Part shown: positions 1 to 11,286 of the stretch, one piece after another
Numbering within the stretch: the first letter of the stretch is position 1
How the letters are laid out: every line of letters starts with the position of its first letter
Assembly (NCBI GenBank): GCA_922989275.2
Contig: OV277861.1
Span: 49,577,623 to 49,641,622, forward strand
Direction: 5' to 3'
DNA length: 64,000 nucleotides
DNA from: Gari tellinella
Lineage: Eukaryota > Mollusca > Bivalvia > Cardiida > Psammobiidae
Program-made: the position numbers and the translations under genes
The notes under the pieces: generated by a model
Seen by the model: the letters and a program-made list of their open reading frames with translations, nothing else
The model's database searches: none
What the model was told of the DNA's origin: nothing

Positions 1-548
1 CGAAAGTTTGGTGTTAATAGAAATGCTTTTAATGTTATCTTTTCGTTATAAATTTTAATACAAATGTTTTATTAGACCATGATCTCACGACTAGTACAAA
101 ATTTGAGGCGATAGCTTATAATTTGATTGTTTAGTGAGTTTGTGAAAATGAGAGAGAAAACGTACAGTACTGTATTTTCCGTTTTTCCTACGAAAGTTTG
201 GTGTTAATAGAAATGCTTTTAATGCTATCTTTTCGTTATAAATTTTAATACAGATGTTTTATTAAACCATGATCTCACGACTAGTACAAAATTTGAGGCG
301 ATAGCTTATAAATTGTTAGTTTAGTGAGGTTTTGAAAATGAGAGAAAAACGTATTTTTTCGTTTACCTACGAAGTTTGGTGTTAATATAAATGCTTTTAA
401 TGTCATCTTATCGTTATCAATTTTAATACAGATGTTTTATTAGACCATTATCTTACGCGTAGTACAAAATTTGAGGCGATAGCTTATAAATTGATAGTTA
501 AGTGAGGTTTTGAAAACGAGAGAAAAACGTATTTTTTCGTTTACCTAC
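1..548. repeat. Satellite array, ~180-190 bp monomer, 3 copies
   Basis: Three head-to-tail copies start at 1, 191 and 370, each opening with CGAAGTTTGGTGTTAATA-like sequence, and a fourth copy breaks off at 548. Spacing is 190, 179 and 178 bp. The array begins at the window edge, so it probably continues upstream. Monomers differ by scattered substitutions and one ~10-bp indel. No coding potential seen. Confidence 0.9.
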
Positions 549-700
549 GAAGTTTGTGTGTGTCTATATTTCTCTGCCACTGTCTGTATTTATGTCTCTG
601 TTTCTCTTTGTGATTGTCTCTCTATCTGTCTGTTTTTCTCTTATCTCTGTCTGTCAGTCTTTCGTTTCTTCTTTTCTGTCTCCATCTTTCTGTATGAATT

Positions 701-733
<33 letters not shown>

Positions 734-735
734 GA
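549..735 (+). repeat. Pyrimidine-rich (TGTC/TC)n microsatellite
   Basis: Degenerate TGTCTG and TCTC repeats end in a pure (TC)n run near 717-732. It starts exactly where the satellite monomer breaks off. The small ORFs across it are low-complexity artefacts. Confidence 0.85.
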
Positions 736-1289
736 TGATCCTCATGCGGAGAAAAGGTAAAGTGTGTCATAAAGAGCTTAATTGGAAAAAGGGGTAAACT
801 ATATTTCAAGAGACATACTCTATGAATCCGACATTTTTGCAGCCTGGTCTGGATTACAACTGTTTGCAATTGCAATAGTCATCATGTTACTGATATTCAG
901 TAATGAGAGGGTTAATCCAGTCATCAACCAAACCAGGTGCATTGATGTTGGGTTTTTTTGGGTTTTTTTTGTGTTTTTTTTAATTCAATTCTATTATCTT
1001 TATTTTTTGTGATTTGTATAATATATAAACATCATGCGGTTACAGAAGTCAAAAACACATGTTCAAGTTACACTTGAATAAAGCATTGATCTTTTTCATT
1101 AATGTGGCAACCCGCTGGTGTCCATCTTCATAGATAATCGGCATGTTCAAGAAGCATGGACTTCATGCTGGGACAGTTTTATGACGCTGATAATTGTCCT
1201 GCTAATTTGGTGCGGGTTCTGTATACGGTTACGTAATGTGTCACATTCCTTTGTGATGTGTAATATGGTAGACATTTTGTAAGTTAATA
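736..1289. other. No recognised feature
   Basis: AT-rich sequence with a T-rich run near 950-1000. I see no repeat, exon or RNA gene here. Confidence 0.4.
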
Positions 1290-1413
1290 AAGCTAAGGAC
1301 GAGTGTCAAACATTCTGGATCCAGATCAGACGCCGTGTTACGCGGCATCTGATCTTGATCCAAGTTGTTTGCAAAAAAAAAAGTAAAGTCGCGATCAGCA
1401 GGCAAAGAGTTAA
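1290..1413. mobile_element. Family D MITE, truncated/degenerate
   Basis: Carries the family D central palindrome (CAAACA..TGGATCCAGATCAGACGCC and its inverse) and the right terminus GGCAAAGAGTTAA. The left end is not recognisable. Confidence 0.6.
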
Positions 1414-1974
1414 GCAGTCAGTAAAATAGATTGCTTAAGGCATTGGCTGCTTTATAATTTACTCCGTTATATAAGACATAAGTAAAGCAGAAAGAAACGG
1501 AGATCTCATGTTATCATGTTTGCAATTAATTTCTGAAGATAATGCAAACTGTTACATCTTTCATAGAAATGGGACGGATAATATGTATATTTTAGTCTGG
1601 ATGTAAAACTAACCCTAAATTCATTTTTTTGAAGTAATATGTTAATAATTCTAATTTTCCTTTCAATAATAATAATGATCACATACGACATAATAATACA
1701 GTTACAACTTTGGCCGTTTTGGATTTTGGCCGTTTGACGCGCACTCCTTTCAAATGTCTCTTTACATACAAAATGGATTTTTATTTTTGCTTCCAAGGAA
1801 ATATCTCCTCCATGTAGAACATTGTAACAATGCATGAACACATTTTTAGAAGTTTAGAAGTTTGCTTAAGTTTTTATACGGAAGGAATTCTTTTCTTACG
1901 CGAGTTGGTCTAGTCATTTCATTAGCCAGCAACCTTTGTAGGTCATCATTACTTTTTTCGCTTCAAGAAAAACC
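1414..1974. other. No recognised feature
   Basis: AT-rich unique-looking sequence. A minus-strand 111-codon frame lies here but has no splice context, skewed composition or recognisable motif. Confidence 0.4.
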
Positions 1975-2485
1975 CTGGTATTTTAACAACCGAAAGATAA
2001 GTGTCACGGCTTTATATCAAGACCTTTTTTTTTTTTAAATATATAATATATATCGGACGAAAATTATGGATTAAATTCAAGTTTTTGAAACGGGACGTAG
2101 TATATATTTCGCGATCGCCTGCTCTCGTTTATCGACTATTTCATTTGGCCATCGCTCTTTAACTCGCCATAAAATTTGTCGATTTCGAAAATAAACACTT
2201 GCATTTTTACAACTGAAAGAAAAATATCTAAGCTTTCCTTTAAGACCATTTCTTTGAAAATCGGTGGAAAATTGAGGGTTTTATGAAAGGTTTTGTAACG
2301 GGGCGTGATATATTTATGCCCGAGTGCTTGCTCCCTTTTATCGGCAAATTCATTTGGAAACCACTCTTTAACTCGCCATAAAACTGATCAATTTTAAAAA
2401 ATAAAATCTGTTATTTTTACAAGTGAAAGATAAATATCTTAGCCTTCTTTTAAGACCATTATAATGAAAATCGGGTGAAAATTAA
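1975..2485. repeat. Tandem repeat, ~210-223 bp period, about 2.5 copies
   Basis: The block 'ATTTTTACAAcTGAAAGA..AATATCTaAGC' recurs near 1980, 2203 and 2413, with 'CTCTTTAACTCGCCATAAAA' also repeated. Copies are roughly 75-80% alike by eye. Not related to the satellite at the window start. Confidence 0.75.
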
Positions 2486-2961
2486 GGATTTTATGTAACT
2501 TAAACTAACAGTAGGTAACCATTCAACACGATAAAAAAAACGCGATAGCCCGCTATCGGCGTACCGGTGCAGTTGAATTATCGATCGATTAAGCGTTATC
2601 GCACATACAGGTAACGGACGACACCATTTTCGGGAAAATGCAGATTTGAGTATAAGTAACTTCTCCATTTGTCCTTTCTCCATGTCGCAACATAGGATTT
2701 GGTGGTAGCATAAAGGAGAAAACGATGGGATTTAGTGGTTCACACTTTTCTGGAGTCCTGATGTGTGTCTTCATAACTTTACTAGCAGTTTGAATCCTGA
2801 TGAGAGAACAAGAACATAGGTCTTATCAGTGTCCAAATTGTCCAAAATTTGACCTAATTTGAAAAGATGATCGTGTATGAAAATTCTACATTTAGATCAA
2901 TTTAATAGCAGCCAACAATTGTTGCAGAGGAAACAACAATTAGGTAGGTAGCTTTCGAAGA
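2486..2961. other. No recognised feature
   Basis: Unique-looking. A short palindrome GCGATAGCCCGCTATCG lies near 2542. Remnants resembling a D right arm (ATTGTTGCAGA) occur near 2917. Confidence 0.4.
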
Positions 2962-3187
2962 TTAACTCTTACAATTCAAGCAATGGGTACGCGCCACAGT
3001 GATTACCTTTGCAAAACAGTTTGGATCCAGATGAGACGCCGCATTATGCGGCGTCTCATCAGGATCCAAACTGTTTGGCACTCTGACCTTGATTTAAAAA
3101 TAAATTTAGAATTTCTATTTTTCAGCAAAGTTACATACAATAATTGTTGCAGACGAAAAACATTACCCAGCATGCAAAGGAGTTGAG
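2962..3187. mobile_element. Family D MITE (TTAA class)
   Basis: Left TTAACTCTT, central palindrome of ~67 bp (GTTTGGATCCAGATGAGACG and inverse around GCATTATGC), right end GCATGCAAAGGAGTTGA with a decayed TTAA. Confidence 0.85.
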
Positions 3188-3610
3188 AGAATGGAATGTT
3201 GAGTAGAGAGCTTACTGATCATTCAGAATACCTCCTCCATTAGTCTGTTTATTACTTGATTCCATACAATATTCCTAAATATCCATTCAAAACTATCACA
3301 GAAAATATGCCAGCTAACCAGCTAACATTTCACTCTGGGAAAAAAATCCAATATAACAACAAACTGTGAAGGAACAACAATGCCACAAGCATTAGGCGGA
3401 ATTACTGCACCATGATGGACCAGTGAAATCTACATATAAAATGTAGCAGTACAGGATTCCCCCCTTGTTTAATGGGACTAATAAACCGAAAAACAAATAA
3501 TAGGAAATTAAACTGGTCGAGAGAAAGGAGAGGGAAAACCAGTGGGAGGGGAGCAACAATGTAAACTCCGATTCCTCAATCTGACTTGCTCTCTGACATA
3601 CCGATCAAAC
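3188..3610. other. No recognised feature
   Basis: Unique-looking AT-rich DNA. On the minus strand a T-rich tract ending CCCAG near 3338 resembles a 3' splice site, but the sequence after it hits a stop within a few codons. Confidence 0.35.
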
Positions 3611-3852
3611 TAACCCATTACCCCATAAACACCCCTTTTTACGCCTTTAATTTATTAAGCCACTGAAAAAAATAGTTTCACTTTATACCATGTACAGTTA
3701 GAAATATCTTCTATATCCTAGTAGTTGTAAGCTTAAAGCAGGTTGAAAGTAAAGCAGAGTGCGCCCTTAGGGCGCATTCTGCTTTATATTCAACCTGCTT
3801 TAAGCAGTCGCATATCTTCAAATCTAGAAACGGGCTATGGGGTAATGGGTTT
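3611..3852. mobile_element. Family A MITE (TTAA class)
   Basis: TAACCCATTACCCCATAAA at left, GGCTATGGGGTAATGGG at right, central palindrome CTTAAAGCAGG...CCTGCTTTAAG. Directly abuts a family F copy through the terminal TTTA. Confidence 0.9.
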
Positions 3853-4096
3853 ACCCATTTATGACTGGATATTGCAATAAACTCTCCCTGTATACTTGCT
3901 GGAAGATTTCATTTTATATATACAAGGGAGATCTAAAATCATTGCAGTGTTATAAATTGTCCATAGATCAAAGTATCCATATGATATAGCAAACAATGTA
4001 GACCCTAATGAGACACCACGTAACACAGAGTCTTATCAGGATCTACACCGCTTGCCAATGTCCAACTAAGTTGACACTAGGCTTAAATGGGTTAAT
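3849..4096. mobile_element. Family F MITE (TTAA class)
   Basis: Starts with a mutated TTAA then CCCATTTATG and ends CTTAAATGGGTTAA. The ~64 bp core GCAAACA.TGTAGACCCTAATG with its inverse is the CAAACAGT-type module. Confidence 0.85.
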
Positions 4097-5560
4097 GTTT
4101 CTGCTGAAAATTAAGTTTGCTTGAAACCCTTTCCTCCATGGAAATGAGGGTAAATCACCTTAAACTGATATGCAGGGATTTCCCCAGGATTTCTTGAAGG
4201 CATGTTGAATTTGAGACATAGGGGGAGGGTGCGGGAGGGCTCTCCCTCCCGCGCTGCGGCAAATTTTTTTGCTCTTTAATCAATGAAATAGTGCATTTTT
4301 GGCAATACATATATGTAGTGTATACTATAGTGTGTTTATATGGAAATGGCTGAAAGAAGTACTATTCTGTTTCCTAGATCTAGTATGTGTAGGGTTTTTG
4401 TTTTCAAGTTCAGCACCAATATTTAAGTTACAACTCATAACTGAAGTTTACTATAATACATGTACCTGCTGATCTCCCAGTACAGTTGCTGACTGCAGCT
4501 TGCATTAACTAGTATTCCATTATTTTGCAACAAAGTATTACATTGTAAAACCTTACAATTTGTTAAAGCACAAAAATGATAAATACATGTAGCTGAAACG
4601 CATTAATTCACTTATTTTATACATAATTACATAAAAAAATATCCAGAAACTAGGATGTGGAAACTATGAATGCCTGGACCTATGGAAAAAGTGTAGACCC
4701 AGTCTGATCTCCTTGGTGAGTCCTCTGATCAGTGTTAGTGCCATTCACAAGATTGTAAAGTCTTTGGAAAAACTACTATTGACAGAAACCACAAACAACA
4801 TGTAGTCTCTTGACCAAAATGGAAAAGTCTTTTGAAAAAATCAGTATTTGAAAGTTTAAAGCATGTACACACATTTTCAATTTTCTCTGCTATACATACT
4901 ACACTACTGTCACACTCAATCGGATAATACACACAGAAATGCTCACTTTTGTTTTCAAATAAATAAATTCTGAAACAGAAATGCAGAAACAAGTAGGTAG
5001 GGCTTGTGCTGCAAACAGTAGATCCAGAACAGGAAGCCCCTGACCAGGGAAAACTGGTTGTCTTACTTATGTTTTTGAAAAAAACATTCATAAGTCTCAT
5101 AAACTTAATCAAAGAATTTATTTGAAACGGTTAAACATTAACTTGCCACTGTGTGACACACAGTCAAACATACACACAAAACACCTACCCTTATTTAGAA
5201 TTAAGTACAGTGCATGGTGATTTAAATGTATCATACTTAAACTCTCATTCCTCATAGCCATTTGAGATACATTTTCATGCCTTTACTGTTCCCTTGAGGT
5301 TAAAGAAAAGAAATTGTTTTTGTACTCTATCGAAGATAGATCTAGATACGGTAATATAATGGAGGTTTAGTAAAAAAAAATAAAAAAAAAAATAATAATT
5401 TTTTTTTTTAAATTTTTTTTTATGTGTCAAGAACCTGTGGGTTAAGAGCAAGTGGATGTCAAATGGAGGATTCATTTTTACTTTAAGCCTGCTCTAAACA
5501 TCCATCCATCATAAAAACAGAAAACAAATTTTAACTCTGTGAAGAATTAATTAGACTGTT
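4097..5560. other. Unique-looking stretch; one strong hairpin
   Basis: No coding exon recognised. A perfect 9-bp stem, GCGGGAGGG with loop CTCT, sits at 4231-4252 in a locally GC-rich patch. A/T homopolymer runs lie at 5371-5421. The 125-codon minus-strand frame at 4735-5112 has no supporting signal. Confidence 0.4.
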
Positions 5561-6600
5561 TGACTTTGTCATGAGATAAATCCAAGTCTACTTGAATATT
5601 TGTTGTCACGATTGTTTTCTGTTTCAATATTTAATCTCCAAGTATTCAATTTCAATTTCTATTTACCAAAAATACCAGAAAGCTATTTTAAGAGATTCAT
5701 CGTTTCCCGCGTGTATGTGTTGTTCTTCTCTTGTAACTTATTTCCCGAAACTCCCACGAAAAACGTCTTCCACATCGATAGCCATTGCATACGAATAAGT
5801 GCTAATTTTAAACGTCGCAATTTATGTTAATTTCCTGTCATTCTAAATGGACGTTTATAACGTCTAATCTAATTGGATGTTTTCAAAAAATGACGCTGGG
5901 AATTACCTAGTCTAGATCTATTTGATAACCAATTACAAGTAAAGACATGTGACAAAGTTCGAAGCATGCCGCGCATTTGGATTTCATTTCGGAAGTTTGG
6001 AATACTGTTTGCGTCTGTTACGTGATTATTAATACGGAGTTGTGAGGAAATCAATTCTAAAAGGTAATTTATAGTCATTTAAAACATTCATTTGTTCTGT
6101 ATTTGCGGATAATTTCCTTATTTAACAGGCCCCGTATCGAGAATATTTTTCCGAGGCGAGACGCGATTTCACGGCGAATTTTCAGTCCACCGTTAATAAT
6201 CTTATGAATGTTAAATTCGGGAAAAGGAATGTCCGAGATTCCGGTTTCGGCTAGTATTTATTTTTCTTTCAGCGTTGTTCGTAGCTTGTTTTCCGAAAAT
6301 CATTCAAGTCGCTGTTTGTTAGCCATGTTGTAGAATCTACTCGCACTAGCGGTTTTAGAAACGTCAATCAAAAGTTAATCTCGCTCAAAATAGAACGAGT
6401 CCCTGTCAATCACCGTAAACGGAATAAGGAAATTCGGCTCCTGATTGGTTGATCAAGCCAAGCACACGCCCAACGCGCGTGACGGCGTTTGGCATATTAA
6501 ATAATTACTGGAATACACAACAGAGAGCCCTGATTAAGACTAGTCGCTCTGCGGATTAAGACATGTCGGCCAGATCAAAGCATGTCGCGATGAGACCGCC
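5561..6600. other. CpG-rich unique region of unknown nature
   Basis: Marked rise in CpG (CCGAGGCGAGACGCG, CCCAACGCGCGTGACGGCG) against a CpG-poor background. A CCAAT box on the minus strand lies near 6445, and a minus ATGGCTAAC lies near 6322 but stops after 8 codons. It may be a promoter or the inside of an old transposon. A ~19-bp match to the K element interior near 34780 favours the second. Confidence 0.35.
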
Positions 6601-6686
6601 TGGGAGGAAGGCATGTCGCCTGCGACAGGCGAAAACGGCCTGGGGAAATCCCTGATATGGTATATGGGGTTTAGCCTCCAATGGGT

Positions 6687-7430
6687 ACTTATGCAGAGGA
6701 AGATGTAAATTTTTAGCTTTGTATGGTGCTTATGCATATGATGATGTAAATAATGTCCTATGCTTATGCAGAGGAAGAAATGCAAAAGTTGTGTGTGGTG
6801 CATATGCAGAGGAAGGTGTAAAAGTGTTGTTTGGTGCTTATGCAGAGGAAGGTGTAAAAGTGTCCTCTATGCTTATGCAGAGGAAAATGTAAAAGTGTCC
6901 TCTATGCTTATGCGGAGGAAAATGTAAAAGTGTCCTCTATGCTTATGCGGAGGAAGATGTAAAAGTGTCCTCTATGCTTATGCAGAGGAAAATGTAAAAG
7001 TGTCCTCTATGCTTATGCAGAGGAAGATGTAAAAGTGTCCTCTATGCTTATGCAGAGGAAGATGTAAAAGTGTCCTCTATGCTTATGCAGAGGAAGATGT
7101 AAAAGTGTCCTCTATGCTTATGCAGAGGAAGATGTAAAAGTGTCCTCTATGCTTATGCAGAGGAAGATGTAAAAGTGTCCTCTATGCTTATGCAGAGGAA
7201 GATGTAAAAGTGTCCTCTATGCTTATGCAGAGGAAGATGTAAAAGTGTCCTCTATGCTTATGCAGAGGAAGATGTAAAAGTGTCCTCTATGCTTTTGCAG
7301 AGGAAGATGTAAAAGTGTCCTCTATGCTTATATATATGCAGAGGAAAATGTAAAAGTGCATGTGCATGCTTATGCAGCAGATTATGGTACAATGTTGTTT
7401 TGTGCTTAGGAAGATGTAAAAGTGCCATAT
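6687..7430. repeat. Minisatellite, 35-bp unit
   Basis: Unit contains GCTTATGCAGAGGAAGATGT and AAAAGTGTCCTCTAT. Units from about 6930 to 7340 are nearly identical at exactly 35 bp. Flanking units are diverged and vary in length (one carries an inserted TATATA). 35 is not a multiple of three, so it is not a coding repeat. Confidence 0.95.
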
Positions 7431-7817
7431 GGTGGATGCTGAGGATGCTGTTACAGCATCTTATGGTGCTACTTTCAATCTGCTTCAAACTGCGTTAAGT
7501 GGTCACCTGACTTCAAGATAGGCCATAAAAGGTTAAGGTTATGAAGGAAAGGGTTAAATCTTAGCATGTATAATCGTCCAGCCTTTCTGTTTCATTCTGT
7601 TTAATGAAGGGTATTATTGAACTGTACCTGTGACTCATGAGCTCTGGGCTGTCAATAACTGGTACTTCAGTGATTGCCAAGTGTGACATGTTTGTTGATA
7701 TCTCAATATTACCCAGGCAATGTTTTCTTATCAACTATGACCTTTTCCCTATCTTATGAAAGTGTGAGAGAGCACGAGACTAGGGAGCAGAGACTAGGGA
7801 CAACGTGATGAAGGAAT
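7431..7817. other. Mostly unassigned; A-like remnant at the left
   Basis: Near 7468-7512 the sequence TACTTTCAATCTGCTTCAAA..GTGGTCACCTGACTTCAA matches the right arm of family A, so the minisatellite may have grown inside an old A copy. The rest is unassigned. Confidence 0.4.
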
Positions 7818-8015
7818 TTAACCCATTACCCCATAAAAACGCCTTTGTACTCCTTTATATTATTCATCCACTGAAGAATATAGTTCCAATTTATACATAC
7901 ATGAATATGTATTATAAGAAAATAAATCTATATTCTAGCAGATGGTAGCTTAAAGCAGGTTGAAAGTTGTAACTTGTTTTCAAAACTAGAAACAGGTTAT
8001 GGGGTAATGGGTTAA
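7818..8015. mobile_element. Family A MITE lacking most of its core
   Basis: Both TTAACCCATTACCCCATAA and GGGGTAATGGGTTAA ends are intact, but the central palindrome is collapsed to AAAGCAGGTTGAAAGTTG, giving ~198 bp instead of ~250. Confidence 0.85.
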
Positions 8016-8089
8016 AATGAGACTTGTCACAGATCAATTGATCTGGACGCAGGGATCCAGATAACTGACACAAACCAGACAATTTTTCT

Positions 8090-8205
8090 CTCAAATGTCA
8101 GCATCAAATCCTATGGTGTTACTACTCATTAGAATCGTCTCGAAGAGACTTAGTGAAGACATAATTTTTTTTTAATTTTTCAAATACTTCCCTTATCTGG
8201 TTTCT
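8090..8205. mobile_element. Family B MITE fragment
   Basis: Has CAAATCCTATGGTGTTACTA..TCATTAGAATCGTCTCGAAG and the right arm CTTCCCTTATCTGG. The left end and half of the palindrome are missing. Confidence 0.6.
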
Positions 8206-8245
8206 GTTTAGGCCATATATTCATGCAACTCTTACCAAGCTCAAA

Positions 8246-8488
8246 TTAATCCTTTTACCCCATACATAGTTTGTAGTTTAAAAGATAGGTGACCACTTAA
8301 AGCAGGTTGAAAGTAGTTAGCTTTATTTTTAGCCTACTTTTTTTAGCTATATCTTCTAGGATATAGAAAATAATTTTGATATTGGTTCATATTCATGACT
8401 GTATAAAAATGGAACTATTTTCTTCAGTGGAGGAATAAACTACGGTAAAGGAGTGAAAAGGTGTAGTTTTATGAAGAAATTGGGTAAA
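8246..8488. mobile_element. Family A MITE, diverged
   Basis: Starts TTAATCCTTTTACCCCATA. Contains AAAGCAGGTTGAAAGTA and the GGAACTATTTTCTTCAGTGG arm. The right end has decayed to AATTGGGTAAA. Confidence 0.75.
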
Positions 8489-8597
8489 ATACATGTAAGT
8501 GTAAAGAGTATGAGAAACACTTTCATCCTAGTCGGCCACTTCCAGTAAGCTCTGTACATATCCAAAATCAATCACACCACTGTCCTAAAAGTGTTGA

Positions 8598-8822
8598 TTA
8601 ATTCTTTGCATGCTGGGTATTTTTTTCCGTCTGCAAATATTGTTGGCTGCTGCTGTTCTAAAAATAGAATTTTTAAAGTTTCTTTTCAAAACAGCCTAGT
8701 CAGAGTGTCAAACAGTTTGGATCATGATGAGATGCCGCGTTACGCGGCATCTCATCTGGATCCAAACTGTTTGCAAAGGTAATCATTGTGGGGCTATCCG
8801 CTGCTAGCATGCAAAGAGTTAA
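8598..8822. mobile_element. Family D MITE (TTAA class), good copy
   Basis: TTAATTCTTTGCATGCTGGG at left, GCTAGCATGCAAAGAGTTAA at right. Core CAAACAGTTTGGATCATGAT with inverse around GCGTTACGC. Shares its right TTAA with the next element. Confidence 0.92.
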
Positions 8823-9022
8823 CCCTTAGCCTGCCACTCACGACTATAGCTCCATATGCAAACAGCTTGGATCAGGATGAGACGCCGAGTAACTGGGCGT
8901 CTCATCCGGATCCAAGCTGTTTGACACTCGGACAACATTTTCAGCAATTTTGAGCAACTTTGAAACTTGAAGCAGACGAGAAATATAGCAGACGACAATT
9001 TATTTGGCGGGCTAAGGGTTAA
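8819..9022. mobile_element. Family P MITE (TTAA class)
   Basis: TTAACCCTTAGCCTGCCACT at left and GGCGGGCTAAGGGTTAA at right give imperfect terminal inverted repeats. Core CAAACAGCTTGGATC..GATGAGACGCC is the D/J-type palindrome. Lies between two D copies, sharing TTAA on both sides. Confidence 0.88.
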
Positions 9023-9247
9023 CTCTTTGCATGCTGGGTATTGTTTCCGTCTGCAACAATTGTGGCTTGCTACTTTTCTTAGAATAAATTTTTTTAAATT
9101 TATTTTCGAAACAGGGTCAGATTGTCAAACAGTTTGGATCCTGATGAGACGCCACGTTACGTGGCATCTCAACTAAATCCAAACTGTTTGTAGAGGTAAC
9201 GGTAATCACTGTGGCACATATCAGCCGAGCCTGCATGGTAAGAGTAT
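9019..9247. mobile_element. Family D MITE (TTAA class)
   Basis: TTAACTCTTTGCATGCTGGG at left; right end decayed to GCATGGTAAGAGTATAA. Core GTTTGGATCCTGATGAGACG intact on the left arm. Confidence 0.88.
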
Positions 9248-9496
9248 AAAACATAGATACATTTGTCTAGCCCAACCAATCCATTTATACGCTAAACTGA
9301 TTTCTGTGGATTTTTATGGTGGTATGTGATTAGGCCATTGACTTTACTATTGACAGCAGCTTGATCTATGATATGGCAATCAAATGATGCAGAAAGAAAC
9401 AAGCTATAGCAACAATGATAAGTATTCTTCAGCTACCAGAGAAATACAAACAGAAATTAACGCACATCAATACATATCAATAATTCCCTTTTATCA

Positions 9497-9690
9497 GAGC
9501 TCCAGTCTTATAAATAAGGGGAATGTTTCAAAACCGAAAATCTTTATTTCTGAATTAAACCCTATGGTGTTACAACTCATTAGAATGGTCTCGAAGGTCT
9601 CTTCGAGACCATTCTAATGAGTAGTTACACCATAGAATTTGGTGGTGAAATGAGCGAACATGTGTTGGATTTGTTCAGTTTACTTTTTGT
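9497..9690. mobile_element. Family B MITE
   Basis: Begins AGAGCTCCAG..AAATAAGGGG. The perfect central palindrome TCATTAGAATGGTCTCGAAG continues into GGTCTCTTCGAGACC. Right arm TTTGTTCAGTTTACT. The right terminus is eroded. Confidence 0.8.
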
Positions 9691-10002
9691 TTTTGTTTGT
9701 TAACGTCCGTTTCTGCCATCTATGGGCTAATTGGAAGCCCCAGAGAGAGGGGAGCGGATACAAAGAACCCGGGTGGGATGCCCTACTCTTATTATCAAAA
9801 GAGTTCTCTGGTGCTTTTAGATGCCAAGTGTAAAGCACTCATACATCGGACCTCGGTTTATAAAGTCTCATTCGAAGGACTTGGTCCAGCGGGGTGTTCA
9901 GTTTACTCTCTCCTATTTTGAGTTCTAAATTTTTAACCCTCTCTTCCAGAGGCAATCATGCAAATCATCCATATTGAACTGTGATTAAGAGCAGGATACT
10001 GC
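9691..10002. other. Unassigned stretch
   Basis: Less AT-rich than its surroundings and not similar to any repeat elsewhere in the window. A plus-strand frame of 74 codons crosses it, but I see no splice sites or motif. Confidence 0.35.
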
Positions 10003-10390
10003 TTAACCCATTACTCTATAGATATCCTTTTTACACATTTAATTGATTCCTTTACTGAAGAAAATAGTTCCTAGCAGATGAAAGCTTAATGAAGGCTAAA
10101 AGTAAAGCAGAATGTGCCTTAAAGTACATATTGCTAACTTTCAACTTGTTTTAACCCTTAGCCTGCCACTCATGACTATAGCTCCATATGCAAACAGCTT
10201 GGATCCGGATGAGACGCCGAGTAACTCGGCGTCTCATCCGGATCCAAGCTGTTTGACACCGGACAACATTTTCAGCAATTTTGAGCAACTTTGAAGCACT
10301 TTGAAACTTGAAGCAGATGAGAAATATAGCAGACAACAATTTATTTGGCGGGCTAAGGGTAAAGTTGAATGAAGGCTATGGGGTAATTTG
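10003..10390. mobile_element. Family A MITE interrupted by family P
   Basis: TTAACCCATTACTCTATAGA at left and CTATGGGGTAATTT at right. A P copy is inserted at the TTAA that closes the palindrome. The core is partly eroded. Confidence 0.8.
10151..10362. mobile_element. Family P MITE nested in family A
   Basis: TTAACCCTTAGCCTGCCACT at left and GGCGGGCTAAGGGTAA at right. The core CAAACAGCTTGGATCCGGAT with its inverse is nearly perfect, better than the copy at 8819. Confidence 0.9.
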
Positions 10391-10621
10391 GCAACACATT
10401 ACAGAGCAGAAAACCCAGAATATACATAATTTGCAAAGTTGCAAACAGCGTAAACCAAGCTCAGAGCACCGCCTGCACGGTTTGTCAAACTTAAAAAAAA
10501 AGTTTCCAGAGAAACCACTCCGGATCAATGAAAAAACTATTTTGTCATGAAAATGGAGAGGTCTGAAAATTCAGCTTTTTCAAGGCTAATCTTCGAAACT
10601 TTTTTTACCCACAGCAAGTTG

Positions 10622-11012
10622 CAGGGATCCAGTTAAAAGGGAGTAAACTGAACAAACGCATAATTTTGTCAATCATTTCAAATCATATGGTGTTAACACC
10701 ATAGGGTTTAACCCATTACCCCATAAAAACGCCTTTTTACGCCTTTAATTTATTCCTCTACTAAAGAAAATAGTTCCAATTTATTCTGTTATAAATAAGA
10801 ATCATAAGAAATATTTTCCATATTCTAGCAGATAATAGTTTAAAGCAGGCTGAAAGTAAAGCAGAATGTGCCTTAAGGCACATTCTGCTTTACTTTCAAC
10901 CTGCTTTAAGTGATCACCTGTCTTCAAAACTTGAAACAGGTTATGGGGTAATGGGTTAATGCAGAAATAAAGATTTTGGTTTATTTAGATACTCCATTTA
11001 TCTGGAGCCCAG
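10622..11012. mobile_element. Family B MITE interrupted by family A
   Basis: CAGGGATCCAG at left, TTATCTGGAGCCC at right. The palindrome is shortened to CATATGGTGTTAACACCATA. An A copy sits at the TTAA of GGGTTTAATGCAG. Confidence 0.8.
10708..10959. mobile_element. Family A MITE nested in family B
   Basis: Full-length 252 bp with TTAA at both ends, TTAACCCATTACCCCATAAA and TTATGGGGTAATGGGTTAA. Perfect central hairpin around GTGCCTTAAGGCAC. Confidence 0.95.
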
Positions 11013-11286
11013 ATTCAGCATTATAAGGGTTGATCTTGGGAACTTTTTCACCCACAGCCAGTTGTTTCACCATCTCATAAATAACTGTCACCAAAATCGA
11101 TGGCAAATTGGTGTTAGTAATTGAGTGATTATGATCTATCATTTGATCTGTAAGTGCCGTATCAAACTGTTGTGTATAATGAGGGTCTCATGTTGAGTGT
11201 AGCGAGTGTTACACATATCACCCTTCAGGGTCTTGACACATCAACACCTCTTGCAACTCACACATTTATAAACTATTAACATCCAG
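11013..11286. other. No recognised feature
   Basis: Unique-looking AT-rich DNA between two family B copies. Confidence 0.35.

Noticed and set aside
4735..5112. 125-codon minus-strand ORF
   Set aside because: Single-exon frame with no Kozak support, no recognisable motif and AT-driven residue content. A frame of this length is expected by chance somewhere in 64 kb.
6687..7430. CRISPR-like array
   Set aside because: Contiguous 35-bp units without unique spacers in a eukaryotic context; it is a minisatellite.
8591..8782. ORFs reading NSLDPDETPxxAASHLDPxC
   Set aside because: Translations of the family D/P palindrome, again recurring on both strands.
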